NCBI GenBank assembly: GCA_945860705.1 | Contig: CAMART010000002.1 | Location: forward strand, 124,001 to 188,000 | DNA from: Chitinophaga pinensis | Lineage (GTDB): Bacteria > Bacteroidota > Bacteroidia > Chitinophagales > CAMDFR01 | Direction of reading: 5' to 3' | Length of the DNA: 64,000 bases | In this document: positions 9,512 to 18,396 of the stretch, piece by piece | Numbering within the stretch: position 1 is the stretch's first letter | Layout: each line of letters begins with the position of its first letter | Program-made: the position numbers and the translations under genes | The notes under the pieces: generated by a model | Databases searched by the model: none | Seen by the model: only the letters and a program-made list of their open reading frames with translations | What the model was told of the DNA's origin: nothing

Positions 9512-10930
9512 TTAATTTAGTTCTAAAGTTTTTCCTTGGTAAAACTCCAATATTTTTATTTTGAAAAGATAGTCATATTTGCTTCTAGAAAGGTCAGATT
9601 TTGCTGTGGCAAGGTTATTTTGTATCACTCCCAAATCAAACTGAGATAGTGCTCCTACATTAAATCGTTCCTTTGAAAATTCTAAAGTTTTCTCTAAAGA
9701 CAATACGTTTTTTTGAGAAGCTTCATAACTTTTTTTAGCTGATTGCATATTCGCATATGCTTGATAAATATCCTGTCTTAGTTGATTTTTGGCACTTTCT
9801 AGCGCTAATGAAGAGTTGTATACTTGTAGTTTTGCATTGTTCATATTAGTCACTCTATTCCATTTATTAAAAATAGGCACTGATAGACTTAATCCTACAC
9901 GTTCAGATAAGTTTTGATTTAATTGCTCACCGTAGGGTGTATTAGTTGCTTTAATCACGGGGCTAGGTTGTATTACTTTTTCCAGAGTATTTTCAGTAAA
10001 GCCTATTGGATTTAAATTAAATTCTCCAGTAGATGTATATGTTTTTTGTTGGTTGAAAAAATTGGTACCTATAGATGCATATGCAGAAAGGGTAGGAGAA
10101 AAAGCTCCTTTACTGATTAGTAAAGCTTTTTTTGTACTTAATAATCTATATTCTGCACTTTTTATAGAAGCTTGATTGGCTGTAGCATAGTCAAATATTC
10201 TAGCAGGAGTGACAGATTCATCAAATAGAAATTCATCATTTAGATTCGGAGTTTGTATATCAAAACTAGTTTCAGGGTTGAGTTGTAATAATAGTTTTAA
10301 TGATAAAAGACTAATGTCTACTGCATTTTGAGCATTAACTATTCGTAGTTCATCATTAGCAATTTGTGCTTCTACTTGATATCTATTGCCTGCAGGTACC
10401 GTACCACTTGCTATCTGTGCTTCTGTTTTTGTTTGTTGTTGTTTAGATTGTTCTAGTTGGGTTTTTGCTACTAGTAGTAGTTCTTTATTTTGGAGTATCT
10501 GTAAGTAAAACTGTGCTATACTGAGCGCAATAGTGTTTCTTGTGTTTTTACTGTCTTCTTCAGATGCTTTATTATTAAATTCTTGTTGTTTAATGTTGTT
10601 ATATTGTTGCAGACCTGTAAAAAGAGGCATATTACTACTTAGATTAAAAGCATTTGATGTAGTGGCATTTTGTGTAAACTCATAAGTAGTAGGATTTATA
10701 GAGTTACCAAAATTAAAATTAAGTGATGCATCACCTGATATATTAGGAAGTAGGTTGAGCTTAGATTGCAAATAGTTATTGGATGCTATCAATTTTGCTA
10801 TATCAGCTTGTTTGATGCTGATATTGTTTTCAAATGCATAATCTATACATTGTTTTAGTGACCATGAGTTTTGGCTAAAACTATAAGAAGAGAATAAAAA
10901 TGCAAAAGTGAAAAGTACTAATTTTTTCAT
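9512..10930 (-). CDS. TolC-family outer membrane efflux protein
   Basis: A 472-residue outer-membrane channel of the TolC/OEP family. A signal peptide (MKKLVLFTFAFLFSSYSFSQ) precedes WSLKQCIDYAFENNISIKQA, the typical Bacteroidota start of these proteins, then two repeated OEP domains with long helices rich in Gln, Asn and Ala (QQQTKTEAQIASG; ERFNVGALSQFDLGVIQNN). It forms the trimeric duct used with the downstream HlyD adaptor. A TAGCTTTG box lies 17 bases before the ATG, so this gene heads the two-gene unit. The substrate cannot be told from sequence. Confidence 0.93.
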   Translation of the reverse strand: MKKLVLFTFAFLFSSYSFSQNSWSLKQCIDYAFENNISIKQADIAKLIASNNYLQSKLNLLPNISGDASLNFNFGNSINPTTYEFTQNATTSNAFNLSSNMPLFTGLQQYNNIKQQEFNNKASEEDSKNTRNTIALSIAQFYLQILQNKELLLVAKTQLEQSKQQQTKTEAQIASGTVPAGNRYQVEAQIANDELRIVNAQNAVDISLLSLKLLLQLNPETSFDIQTPNLNDEFLFDESVTPARIFDYATANQASIKSAEYRLLSTKKALLISKGAFSPTLSAYASIGTNFFNQQKTYTSTGEFNLNPIGFTENTLEKVIQPSPVIKATNTPYGEQLNQNLSERVGLSLSVPIFNKWNRVTNMNNAKLQVYNSSLALESAKNQLRQDIYQAYANMQSAKKSYEASQKNVLSLEKTLEFSKERFNVGALSQFDLGVIQNNLATAKSDLSRSKYDYLFKIKILEFYQGKTLELN

Positions 10931-10947
10931 AGCCGTAAATTATACCA

Positions 10948-10955
10948 CAAAGCTA
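10948..10955 (-). promoter_or_regulatory. -7 box of the tolC-hlyD unit
   Basis: TAGCTTTG on the minus strand, matching TAnnTTTG, 17 bases before the start codon at 10930. Confidence 0.6.
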
Positions 10956-11004
10956 TGAAAATATTGTAGGATTGTATGTATGAATAAATGTTAAACTAGT
11001 AGAT

Positions 11005-11829
11005 TTATTTTTTTCTAGCTACTACTATCAGACTAGTGCCTGAAGAGAGGCTTTGTTTGTTTTTCACTTTATTAAGTTCTCTATTCATAAAAAAAGAAAG
11101 AATCTGATTGCTCAGTCCTTTTCTATTGGTATGTTCTTTTTTGAGTTTTTCTAGGTCTTCAGATTTTCGTTTGATGCCGAGCTTGCTAGGCAAAGAGCGA
11201 AATAGAAAAAGAGGTAATACTAAAAAAGAGAAAAAATAAGAAATATATTCCACTTCAAATCCAGTTTCATTCATCAGTTTATTTAGGCTCTCACGGGTAT
11301 ATCGTCTATAGTGCCCAGCATCTACATCTTCATCACTCCACAAAAATGGAATGGCCGGAACCGTGATATATACCTTACCACCTGGTACTAAATAATCTTG
11401 TATGCTTCGCATAAATGAATAATCATCTTCTATATGTTCTACCACATCAAACATACCTGCAGAGCCCAGCACATTGGATTTGAATTGTGCATCTATAGTA
11501 GTAGCTGCAATGATATGTTTGATACCATATTTTTGTGCTTGTAGATATCCGTCTGCTTGAGGTTCTACCAATACTGCATCACCTATTTTTTCTTGTATAT
11601 GTTTGCTAACAAATCCGGTGCCTCCACCTATATCAAAAAATGGTAATTGTGGTGCGAAGTTTTGCATCACTTCATAGAGGAAATTATTTCTATGTTGAAA
11701 CCAAAAACTATTTTGTTGTAAAATATTTAAGGTATGATTTCCATCAGCAGGATAAGATATTGGACTTGTATCATTGGAGTACCATATACCATCAGAAGCT
11801 TTGTATATATTGTTTGCTATTTCATTCAT
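11005..11829 (-). CDS. Class I SAM-dependent methyltransferase
   Basis: A 274-residue cytoplasmic protein. The SAM-binding glycine motif is FFDIGGGTGFVSKHI (about residue 75), followed by motif II VLVEPQ and post-motif MFDVVEHIEDDYSFM, then PGGKVYITVPAIPFLWSDEDV, typical of Methyltransf_11/23 proteins found in polysaccharide and lipid clusters. Near residues 200-216 is a hydrophobic patch (ISYFFSFLVLPLFLF) that may touch the membrane. The substrate is unknown. It lies 83 bases downstream of argS in the same direction, separated by AT-rich tandem repeats, so cotranscription is possible but not certain. Confidence 0.88.
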   Translation of the reverse strand: MNEIANNIYKASDGIWYSNDTSPISYPADGNHTLNILQQNSFWFQHRNNFLYEVMQNFAPQLPFFDIGGGTGFVSKHIQEKIGDAVLVEPQADGYLQAQKYGIKHIIAATTIDAQFKSNVLGSAGMFDVVEHIEDDYSFMRSIQDYLVPGGKVYITVPAIPFLWSDEDVDAGHYRRYTRESLNKLMNETGFEVEYISYFFSFLVLPLFLFRSLPSKLGIKRKSEDLEKLKKEHTNRKGLSNQILSFFMNRELNKVKNKQSLSSGTSLIVVARKK

Positions 11830-11841
11830 TTTTTTAGTATC

Positions 11842-11902
11842 AAGTATTTAGTATCAAGAATCAAGTATTTATTATTCAAAATTCAATCACGCCAAGGCGT
11901 GA
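11842..11902. repeat. Degenerate short tandem repeat and small hairpin
   Basis: Three degenerate copies of a TAGTATCAAGTATT-like unit fill the gap between argS and the methyltransferase gene, followed by a perfect 7-bp hairpin TCACGCC-AA-GGCGTGA (11887-11902). A similar TAGTATCAAG motif recurs near 24090. I see no function beyond possible transcript-end formation after argS; there is no T-run. Confidence 0.5.
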
Positions 11903-11912
11903 CAACATTAAA

Positions 11913-13667
11913 TTACATTCTCTCAGGTGCATCGATTCCTAATATATTCAAACAAAAACGAATAGCATTGGCTACTGTATAAGAAATATTTACTCGAGTT
12001 TGAATAGTGTCTTCTGTTTCTGCATTGAGTATTTTATACGCACTATAATATTTGCTGTAGTTTTTAGCTAGATTATATACATAGTTGGCTATTTCTGCAG
12101 GGTCCATAGCTTCTGCCGCACCTTTTATAGTATGAGGTAGATGATACAAAGTAGAGAGCAATTCTTTTTCAAGTTCGTTGAGTTCGTAGCTATTTTCACT
12201 TATGTTTTGATAACTTTTTTTACGAAGTATAGAGCAAATACGTGCATGAGTATATTGAATAAATGGACCAGTATTTCCTTGAAAATCTATGGACTCTTCA
12301 GGATTGAAAAGAATGCGTTTTACAGCACCAACTTTTAATATAAAATACTTTAATGCTCCAAGACCAATAGTTCTGTAGAGTTGATGAAGTTCCTCGGTAG
12401 GAAGCATATCTACTTTGCCTTGTTCTTTGGTTCGTTCTGCAGCTATTTCTATTACGCCATTTATGAGGTCATCAGCTTCTACTATATTTCCTTCGCGTGA
12501 TTTGAGTCTACCACTAGGTAAATCTACTAAGCCATAAGACATATGTTCTATTCCATCTGCATAAGGTGCGCCAAGTTTTTGTAAGCAAAGTTTCAATACT
12601 TTGAAGTGATAATCTTGTTCGTTGCCTACTATGTATAACGAGCGGTCAGGATGATAATCTTCGTATCGTTGTTGTGCTATACCCAAATCTTGAGTCAAAT
12701 AGATAGAAGTACCATCAGGTCGGAGAAGTACTTTTTCATCCAATCCATTTTCTGTCAAATCTACACAGATTGCACCATCGGCTCTTTTGTAATAGATTCC
12801 TTTTTCTAGACCTTCTAAAACTAGTTTTTTTCCAAGTAGATAATGTTCAGATTCGTAATATACTTTATCAAATGAGATACCTATGTTTTTAAAAGTTTCT
12901 TCATGAGCTTCGTATACCCAATTGTTCATTTCTTCCCAAAGTGCATGCAATTCTTTATTGCCAGCTTCCCATTCTAAAAGCATTTTTTTGCAGGCTTGAG
13001 CTATTTCGGTATCGTCTGCTTTTATCCCTTTAGCTTCGCTTTCAGCTTTCTCTAATGTGGAATACATCGCATAATATTTGCCTACAAAGTGATCACCTTT
13101 TACATTGGCAAGTTTTGGAGTGAGTCCATTTGCTTGAGTTTTCCAAGTATACATAGATTTGCAAATAGCAATACCTCTATCATTATATATATTTACTCGA
13201 GTCACGTCATTACCTGCAGCTTTTAGCAGATTTGATAATGAATATCCAAGTAACATATTTCTTACATGACCGAGGTGTAAAGGTTTGTTAGAGTTGGGGC
13301 CAGTATATTCGAGTACTATTTTTTTACCATTAGAAGCTAGCTGTCCATAGTTTTCTTTTGCAACTATGTTGCAAAGAAATTCGTTCCAAAAAGAATTATG
13401 TAAGGTAAGATTTAAAAACCCTTTGATTACATTAAATTTGTTTACTTGTGTATCTTGTTGTAGCAGATAGTTTCCTATATCTTCACCAGTTTGTTCTGGA
13501 GATTTTTTAGAAAATTTTACAAATGGAAAAATAGTAATAGTAAAGTCACCTTCAAATTCTTTTTTAGTAGCGGATATATTTATATGAGATTCTTGTATAT
13601 CGGTATCATAGATTTTTTTTACTGCATCTATGGTATGTTTTATTAATATAGGTTCTATCAAGTTCAT
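11913..13667 (-). CDS. argS: Arginyl-tRNA synthetase
   Basis: Class I synthetase that charges tRNA-Arg; 584 residues, normal length. The N-terminal Add-1 domain (residues 1-110) is followed by the catalytic HIGH motif as H131-L-G-H134 in PLHLGHVRNML, the conserved IYNDRGIAICKSM segment, and the KMSK-equivalent loop GRLKSREGN, altered as in many ArgRS. The C-terminal anticodon-binding DALR domain ends NILGIDAPERM, a conserved ArgRS terminus. It starts 3 bases after the stop of the upstream glycosyltransferase gene, so the two are translated from one transcript. Confidence 0.98.
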   Translation of the reverse strand: MNLIEPILIKHTIDAVKKIYDTDIQESHINISATKKEFEGDFTITIFPFVKFSKKSPEQTGEDIGNYLLQQDTQVNKFNVIKGFLNLTLHNSFWNEFLCNIVAKENYGQLASNGKKIVLEYTGPNSNKPLHLGHVRNMLLGYSLSNLLKAAGNDVTRVNIYNDRGIAICKSMYTWKTQANGLTPKLANVKGDHFVGKYYAMYSTLEKAESEAKGIKADDTEIAQACKKMLLEWEAGNKELHALWEEMNNWVYEAHEETFKNIGISFDKVYYESEHYLLGKKLVLEGLEKGIYYKRADGAICVDLTENGLDEKVLLRPDGTSIYLTQDLGIAQQRYEDYHPDRSLYIVGNEQDYHFKVLKLCLQKLGAPYADGIEHMSYGLVDLPSGRLKSREGNIVEADDLINGVIEIAAERTKEQGKVDMLPTEELHQLYRTIGLGALKYFILKVGAVKRILFNPEESIDFQGNTGPFIQYTHARICSILRKKSYQNISENSYELNELEKELLSTLYHLPHTIKGAAEAMDPAEIANYVYNLAKNYSKYYSAYKILNAETEDTIQTRVNISYTVANAIRFCLNILGIDAPERM

Positions 13668-13670
13668 CGT

Positions 13671-15806
13671 TTATTTTTTTGTTTGTTGCTCTTGTTTCTC
13701 TTGCATGATTTGTACTGCATTATTATATTCATTAGAATAGTAATTTACTTTGTTAGCATCACCTGTACTTTTAAAAATATTTACCAATAAACTATATACT
13801 TGTATATCGGCATCGGGTTTGTTATCAATAAGTGATAATAGATAGTTTTCGGCATCTTGTATTTTGCCAGTAGTAGCCAAAGCAATAGCTAAATTAAAAT
13901 AACCATTAGTTCCACTTGGAGATATTTCTACAGCTTTTTGATAGCATGGAATTGCTTTATCGTATTGATTGAGCATTTCATAATTTTTCCCATATGCATT
14001 CCAGATTTCATCATCGAATGGATTGTATGCTACCGCTTTTGCAAAATAAGATAAGGCACCTTGAGGTCTATTTTTAATCATAGAATCTATAGCTATATAG
14101 TCATTTTTTTCTGGGTCTCTTTTTATCACTATACCTATGGGAGCACCATTGGCTTCTATGATATGTATAGTGCCTTTTGGTGGCCAGTAGTTGGTATTTC
14201 GTAGTAAGTCGCCTTCAAGAAATGCGGCGTAATAAATTCCATAATCCCACTTGAGAGCTTGTACATTGTTTTGTCTATTGAAATAATATTTTTCATAAAA
14301 CTTTGTAGGATTATATTTGACTTTTCCTTTGAGTACATCCTCTTTTAAATAAGGCTCTAAACAAAACTGCATATTTGAAGAAACAATAATGGTGTCTTTG
14401 CCGGTATGTTTATCTATCACATTTTCTTTGAGCCATTTTCCACCCTCAGTCACTCCTAGTGACCAATAGTCTTGTTCGTAGTTTCCAAACGCTCCTTTAT
14501 TGCCACCTACTAATTCATTGAAATAACAATATAAATGTCCTATGTTATTTACTGTCCAAAGCAAAGGAGAAACAAACCCAAGTGCAATAATTGCAATGAC
14601 AATATATTTATACATAGGTTTTTGAAGTAGCGCCATGATCTGAAATAAACCCCACGAAACAAAAGCCATCAAAGGAAGATACGTAAATAAAATATGTCTC
14701 CAACCAGTATATACATTTGATTTTTGATAAATGATAATGGCTACAGGAAGCACGGATGTAATCAATACTAGTGCTACAGACCAAATATTTTCTATGCTTC
14801 TATTTTTGATAAATAAAGCTATACTTATGAAAATTAATACAAGAATAATAATCGGTGTAGTGACATATGCAAACTTCAATAAATAATATTGAGGAAACTC
14901 ATTACTCATCATCATTTTGCCTTCAAAAAGCTGACGAATATTGACAGGGAAGCTAGAAGATGATGCGATGATTTCGCCAATAGCAGTACTCATATTGTCT
15001 ATGCCATAAGGCCAAAAAGGGAAAATACCTACAAAAACTATAGCCGCTACTATTAATGAATGTTTGAATAGTTGATTTAATTCAAAATTTATTTTTTTGC
15101 CAAAAAACATACTTCTAATAAATAAAATACCAAGTGTAATCAAATACATAAAAATCAATACGGCACCACCTGCCGTACCTCTCGTACCCATAGCGCCTAC
15201 AATTGCAAGTGCAAAAAAGATAAGTGTTTTGAGTTTGTAGCTAGGGTAGCTTTCTAAAAAACAAACTAAAAAATAAACTCCCATTGCATAAAATGCTGCA
15301 TAAGGAATATCTCTACCATTTACTACTGAATGACCAAAAAAGTGAGGCGATAAAAACAATAGTAGCATAGCAAATATACCGTAGTACCAATTTTTGGTAA
15401 GTTTGTATGCGATGAGTCCAACGAATATCATACCCATCAATCCAAATAGAGCTAAAGATACGTGACGTATAAAATAAAAACCAGCTGTAGTTTCATCTCC
15501 ATTGCCAGTGATAGTTGCGAGTGTAAAAGTAAGTACCTCAGGTAGTATTACAGCTTTTGCATATATCTCATTGAGTGTACCTTTAAATATTTGTGTATAT
15601 GAAGTGTCTTTACCCATGCTAGAATAATACTTAAAAAAAGTTTTTGCATGTGGAATATAAAAACGTTCATCGGCACCGATACCTGTTTTGCTACTGATAA
15701 AAATTTGAACTATAAATATGAGTATGGCCACACCAATAAATAAAAACTTGGGATTTATTTTAGATGTTGATGTGGTACTTTCTGAATTTGAAATTTTTTC
15801 GCTCAT
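13671..15806 (-). CDS. Polytopic glycosyltransferase-like membrane protein with TPR tail
   Basis: A 711-residue inner-membrane protein with about 11 predicted membrane helices (residues 20-430). The first loop contains GADERFYIPHAKTFF, where an Asp-Glu pair sits as in GT39/GT-C glycosyltransferases, and a later loop has HSVVNGRDIPYAAFYAMG. A periplasmic domain (430-590) and TPR repeats (about 590-690, ALSYFAKAVAYNPFDDEIWNA) follow. It probably transfers a sugar from a polyprenyl carrier to a protein or lipid (family-level inference). Its promoter box (15830-15837) is back to back with that of the CPBP gene, and argS follows after 3 bases. Confidence 0.8.
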   Translation of the reverse strand: MSEKISNSESTTSTSKINPKFLFIGVAILIFIVQIFISSKTGIGADERFYIPHAKTFFKYYSSMGKDTSYTQIFKGTLNEIYAKAVILPEVLTFTLATITGNGDETTAGFYFIRHVSLALFGLMGMIFVGLIAYKLTKNWYYGIFAMLLLFLSPHFFGHSVVNGRDIPYAAFYAMGVYFLVCFLESYPSYKLKTLIFFALAIVGAMGTRGTAGGAVLIFMYLITLGILFIRSMFFGKKINFELNQLFKHSLIVAAIVFVGIFPFWPYGIDNMSTAIGEIIASSSSFPVNIRQLFEGKMMMSNEFPQYYLLKFAYVTTPIIILVLIFISIALFIKNRSIENIWSVALVLITSVLPVAIIIYQKSNVYTGWRHILFTYLPLMAFVSWGLFQIMALLQKPMYKYIVIAIIALGFVSPLLWTVNNIGHLYCYFNELVGGNKGAFGNYEQDYWSLGVTEGGKWLKENVIDKHTGKDTIIVSSNMQFCLEPYLKEDVLKGKVKYNPTKFYEKYYFNRQNNVQALKWDYGIYYAAFLEGDLLRNTNYWPPKGTIHIIEANGAPIGIVIKRDPEKNDYIAIDSMIKNRPQGALSYFAKAVAYNPFDDEIWNAYGKNYEMLNQYDKAIPCYQKAVEISPSGTNGYFNLAIALATTGKIQDAENYLLSLIDNKPDADIQVYSLLVNIFKSTGDANKVNYYSNEYNNAVQIMQEKQEQQTKK

Positions 15807-15829
15807 TTTCGAATCTTGATTTTCTACTT

Positions 15830-15837
15830 CAAAGATA
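15830..15837 (-). promoter_or_regulatory. -7 box of the glycosyltransferase-argS operon
   Basis: TATCTTTG on the minus strand, 23 bases before the ATG at 15806. The divergent box for the CPBP gene is only 31 bases away, so the two upstream promoter halves interleave. Confidence 0.6.
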
Positions 15838-15868
15838 AGATAAAAAGACTATTGATTAAAGTAGGGAT

Positions 15869-15876
15869 TATCTTTG
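15869..15876 (+). promoter_or_regulatory. -7 box of the CPBP protease gene
   Basis: TATCTTTG on the plus strand. It lies inside the longest possible reading frame (ATG at 15816), which argues that translation really starts at the ATG at 15894, 17 bases downstream of the box. Confidence 0.6.
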
Positions 15877-15893
15877 TATTTCAAATATTCAAT

Positions 15894-16787
15894 ATGAATC
15901 GTATAGAATCTTATAAAGGTGCACTTGGCAAACAACATCCTATCATGCATGTATTGGTTGGTGCATCGCTTGCAACAGTGGGATTAATTATTACTGGTAT
16001 CATTGGAGTATTAATTTTAAAACTTTTGGACAATAGTATTGAGTCAATGGTGTTGTTACAAATTTCTTCACAAATTGTAGTTTTCATTTTACCTGCATTA
16101 TGCTTGAGTTATTTAGTAGATAAAAATATGTTTTCTTATTTTGATACTTTCGACAAAAAAAACATAGTAAAATATTTGATAGGAATAGTAGCAGTAATTA
16201 GTGCCGCTTATTTCATACAAATCATGGTGATAGATAAAGCGACATTTGTTTTTCCTGAATCATTAAAGTTTTTTGAGAGTATAGCTAAACTTGCACAAAA
16301 TGAATATGATAAATTTATAGCTCAACTACTAACTATCACTAATCCAATCATGTTATTGATTGTATTTGTGATGGTGGCTGTGATGCCAGCAATAGGTGAG
16401 GAGTTGCTTTTTAGAGGCGTATTACAAAAAGGATTTGAGCAAGCATTTAAAAATAAATGGATGGCTATTTTTATATCTGGAACTATATTTGGGATTATAC
16501 ATTTTGAGTTTTACAATTTTTTTGCATTGTGTTTTATGGGTTTTGTATTGGGTTATATTTATGCTATTACTAAAAATATTTATATCACCATGCTACTACA
16601 TTTTATAAATAATGGCACAGCAATAGTATCGATGTATCTTTACAAAAAAAATATGATTAGCATGAATCCTGAAGATATAGTACCTATGTATGTGATGCTT
16701 ATTGCAGGAGTTGTATTGGTGATTTCTTTAGTAGGATTATGGAAGTATAGCGAGCAGAAAGAGATAGCTAATGCACCTATTTCATAA
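15894..16787 (+). CDS. CPBP-family intramembrane glutamic protease (Abi/Rce1-like)
   Basis: A 297-residue membrane protein starting MNRIESYKGALG. About eight membrane helices carry the CPBP motifs: Glu169-Glu170 and Arg174 in GEELLFRGVLQ (motif 1), His203 in GIIHFEFYNFF (motif 2) and His236 in LLHFINN (motif 3/4), all expected for an Rce1-type glutamic protease. Substrates in bacteria are mostly unknown; relatives mature peptides or confer immunity to them. The start at 15894 rather than 15816 is chosen because the -7 box lies between them. A terminal KEIANAPIS tail is cytosolic. No bacteriocin gene is adjacent. Confidence 0.92.
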   Translation: MNRIESYKGALGKQHPIMHVLVGASLATVGLIITGIIGVLILKLLDNSIESMVLLQISSQIVVFILPALCLSYLVDKNMFSYFDTFDKKNIVKYLIGIVAVISAAYFIQIMVIDKATFVFPESLKFFESIAKLAQNEYDKFIAQLLTITNPIMLLIVFVMVAVMPAIGEELLFRGVLQKGFEQAFKNKWMAIFISGTIFGIIHFEFYNFFALCFMGFVLGYIYAITKNIYITMLLHFINNGTAIVSMYLYKKNMISMNPEDIVPMYVMLIAGVVLVISLVGLWKYSEQKEIANAPIS

Positions 16788-16815
16788 ATATAATACATAC
16801 TTAAATAATAAGTCG

Positions 16816-16823
16816 TATCTTTG
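16816..16823 (+). promoter_or_regulatory. -7 box upstream of the DEAD-box helicase
   Basis: TATCTTTG, followed by a run of about 175 bases before the helicase ATG at 17002. This implies an unusually long 5' leader if it is the only promoter. Confidence 0.55.
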
Positions 16824-17001
16824 CAATGTCTTTGTGACAAAACAGAGATAATAACGGTAAACATATTAGCACGTTATTTAACAGAAAACTGAAAGGCAGT
16901 TTATGGAACTCTAAAGAGTATCGGCATTCAATCTAGCCCCGAGATTGAAAACTTCTACAACTAAAAAAGTTTTTGCAGGCCATTTCGCAAACAAACATAT
17001 A
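16824..17001 (+). promoter_or_regulatory. Long structured 5' leader of the DEAD-box helicase mRNA
   Basis: Three hairpins occur in quick succession: AAACTG-AAAGG-CAGTTT (16886-16902), ACTC-TAAA-GAGT (16908-16919), and TTCAATCT-AGCCCCG-AGATTGAA (16927-16949), the last with a perfect 8-bp stem and a C-rich loop. They are followed by a U- and A-rich stretch before the ATG at 17002. Such leaders regulate some cold-induced RNA helicase genes in other bacteria; a regulatory role here is inference from length and structure. I do not recognise a named RNA family. Confidence 0.5.
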
Positions 17002-18321
17002 ATGACATTTAAAGAACTACAGGTAGTAGCTCCAATTTTGGACGCACTACAAGATGAAGGCTATACAACGCCTACACCCATTCAAGCACAAGCTATTCCG
17101 CTGATACTTGATCAAAAAGACGTATTGGGTTGCGCACAAACAGGTACAGGAAAAACAGCAGCATTTGCGATTCCTATTTTACAATTACATACCGCTACAT
17201 CCAATCCAGATGCTCGCAAAAATATTCGTACGTTGATTCTCACTCCAACTAGAGAGTTAGCAATTCAAATCGGTGAAAGTTTTGCAACTTATGGAAAAAA
17301 CTTAGACATCAATCATACAGTGGTTTTTGGTGGTGTAAATCAATTTAGCCAAGTAAATGCTATAAGAAAAGGTGTGGATGTATTGATAGCTACGCCAGGA
17401 AGATTACTCGATTTAGTCAATCAACGTGTAATCAATTTACAACATGTAGAAATATTTGTACTAGATGAAGCAGATAGAATGTTGGATATGGGTTTCATAG
17501 TAGATGTGAAAAAAATCATACAACGTATACCTCGTGAAAGACAAACTTTATTCTTCTCTGCTACTATGCCAAGAGAAATTCAAGGACTTGCAGATTCTAT
17601 TTTAAATAATCCAAAGAAGATATCAGTAACTCCTGTTTCTTCTACAGTAGAGATCATCAATCAATCAATCTATCATGTAGGCAAAAAAGAAAAGAAACAA
17701 TTACTACAAGCTATACTTGAAGACAAGAGTATTGAAAGATTACTTGTATTTACTCAAATGAAACATATGGCTAATAGAATTTGTCAGGATTTGAGCAAAG
17801 CAGGTATTAGAGCAGAAGCTATACATGGCAATAAATCTCAGAATGCACGTCAACAAGCTTTACAAAATTTTAAATCGGCACATACAAGAGTGTTGGTAGC
17901 TACAGATATAGCGGCAAGAGGAATAGATATAGATAATCTTACGCATGTAATCAATTACGATTTGCCTACTACTCCAGAAACTTATGTACACCGTATAGGA
18001 AGAACAGGTAGAGCAGGAGCAAGTGGTATTGCTATTTCTTTTTGCGATCCAGATGAGGTAGATATGCTTATGTCAATAGAGCGAACTATAGGGAAATCTA
18101 TTCCAATAGACTCGACTATCAAATTGAGTGATTTGAAACCAGACTTGTCGCCACCAACAAATGATAGACCACCGAGAAGATTTGGAAATAATAATTCTAG
18201 AAACTCAAATGCTCCTTCATCCAATAGAAGAAATGATGCACCAAGAGGCTATAGCAATAGTAATGGTTCTAGATCTAGTGCTGCACCAAGAAAAAGAACT
18301 TATACAAATAATAACGATTAG
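17002..18321 (+). CDS. rhlE: DEAD-box RNA helicase, RhlE-like
   Basis: A 439-residue ATP-dependent RNA helicase for remodelling structured RNA and ribosome precursors. All motifs are visible: Q motif (GYTTPTPIQAQAIP), I (AQTGTGKT), Ia (PTRELAIQ), II (VLDEADRMLDMGF), III (FSATMP), V (ATDIAARGIDI) and VI (HRIGRTGRAG). The C-terminal 75 residues are basic and low-complexity, rich in Asn, Ser, Arg and Pro, as in RhlE proteins. A TTG at 16945 would extend the frame by 19 residues, but that region forms the leader hairpin, so the ATG at 17002 is preferred. A GC-rich hairpin follows the stop codon. Confidence 0.95.
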   Translation: MTFKELQVVAPILDALQDEGYTTPTPIQAQAIPLILDQKDVLGCAQTGTGKTAAFAIPILQLHTATSNPDARKNIRTLILTPTRELAIQIGESFATYGKNLDINHTVVFGGVNQFSQVNAIRKGVDVLIATPGRLLDLVNQRVINLQHVEIFVLDEADRMLDMGFIVDVKKIIQRIPRERQTLFFSATMPREIQGLADSILNNPKKISVTPVSSTVEIINQSIYHVGKKEKKQLLQAILEDKSIERLLVFTQMKHMANRICQDLSKAGIRAEAIHGNKSQNARQQALQNFKSAHTRVLVATDIAARGIDIDNLTHVINYDLPTTPETYVHRIGRTGRAGASGIAISFCDPDEVDMLMSIERTIGKSIPIDSTIKLSDLKPDLSPPTNDRPPRRFGNNNSRNSNAPSSNRRNDAPRGYSNSNGSRSSAAPRKRTYTNNND

Positions 18322-18340
18322 TATAAATTATTTTTGATAA

Positions 18341-18377
18341 TAACGAGCGATCCCGCCAAAGGCGGGGTCGCTCGTTA
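18341..18377. terminator. GC-rich hairpin between convergent genes
   Basis: A 17-bp stem with one G-T wobble (18341-18357 with 18361-18377) and a 3-base AAA loop, lying between the convergent helicase and TonB-receptor genes. Its base composition stands out sharply from the surrounding AT-rich DNA. It probably works as a bidirectional terminator, though the T-runs are short. Confidence 0.6.
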
Positions 18378-18396
18378 TATAATATTATTTTTTTTA

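Noticed and set aside
15894-16787. CPBP protease as bacteriocin immunity gene
   Set aside because: No bacteriocin or peptide-processing gene is adjacent; it stands alone beside a glycosyltransferase-argS operon.
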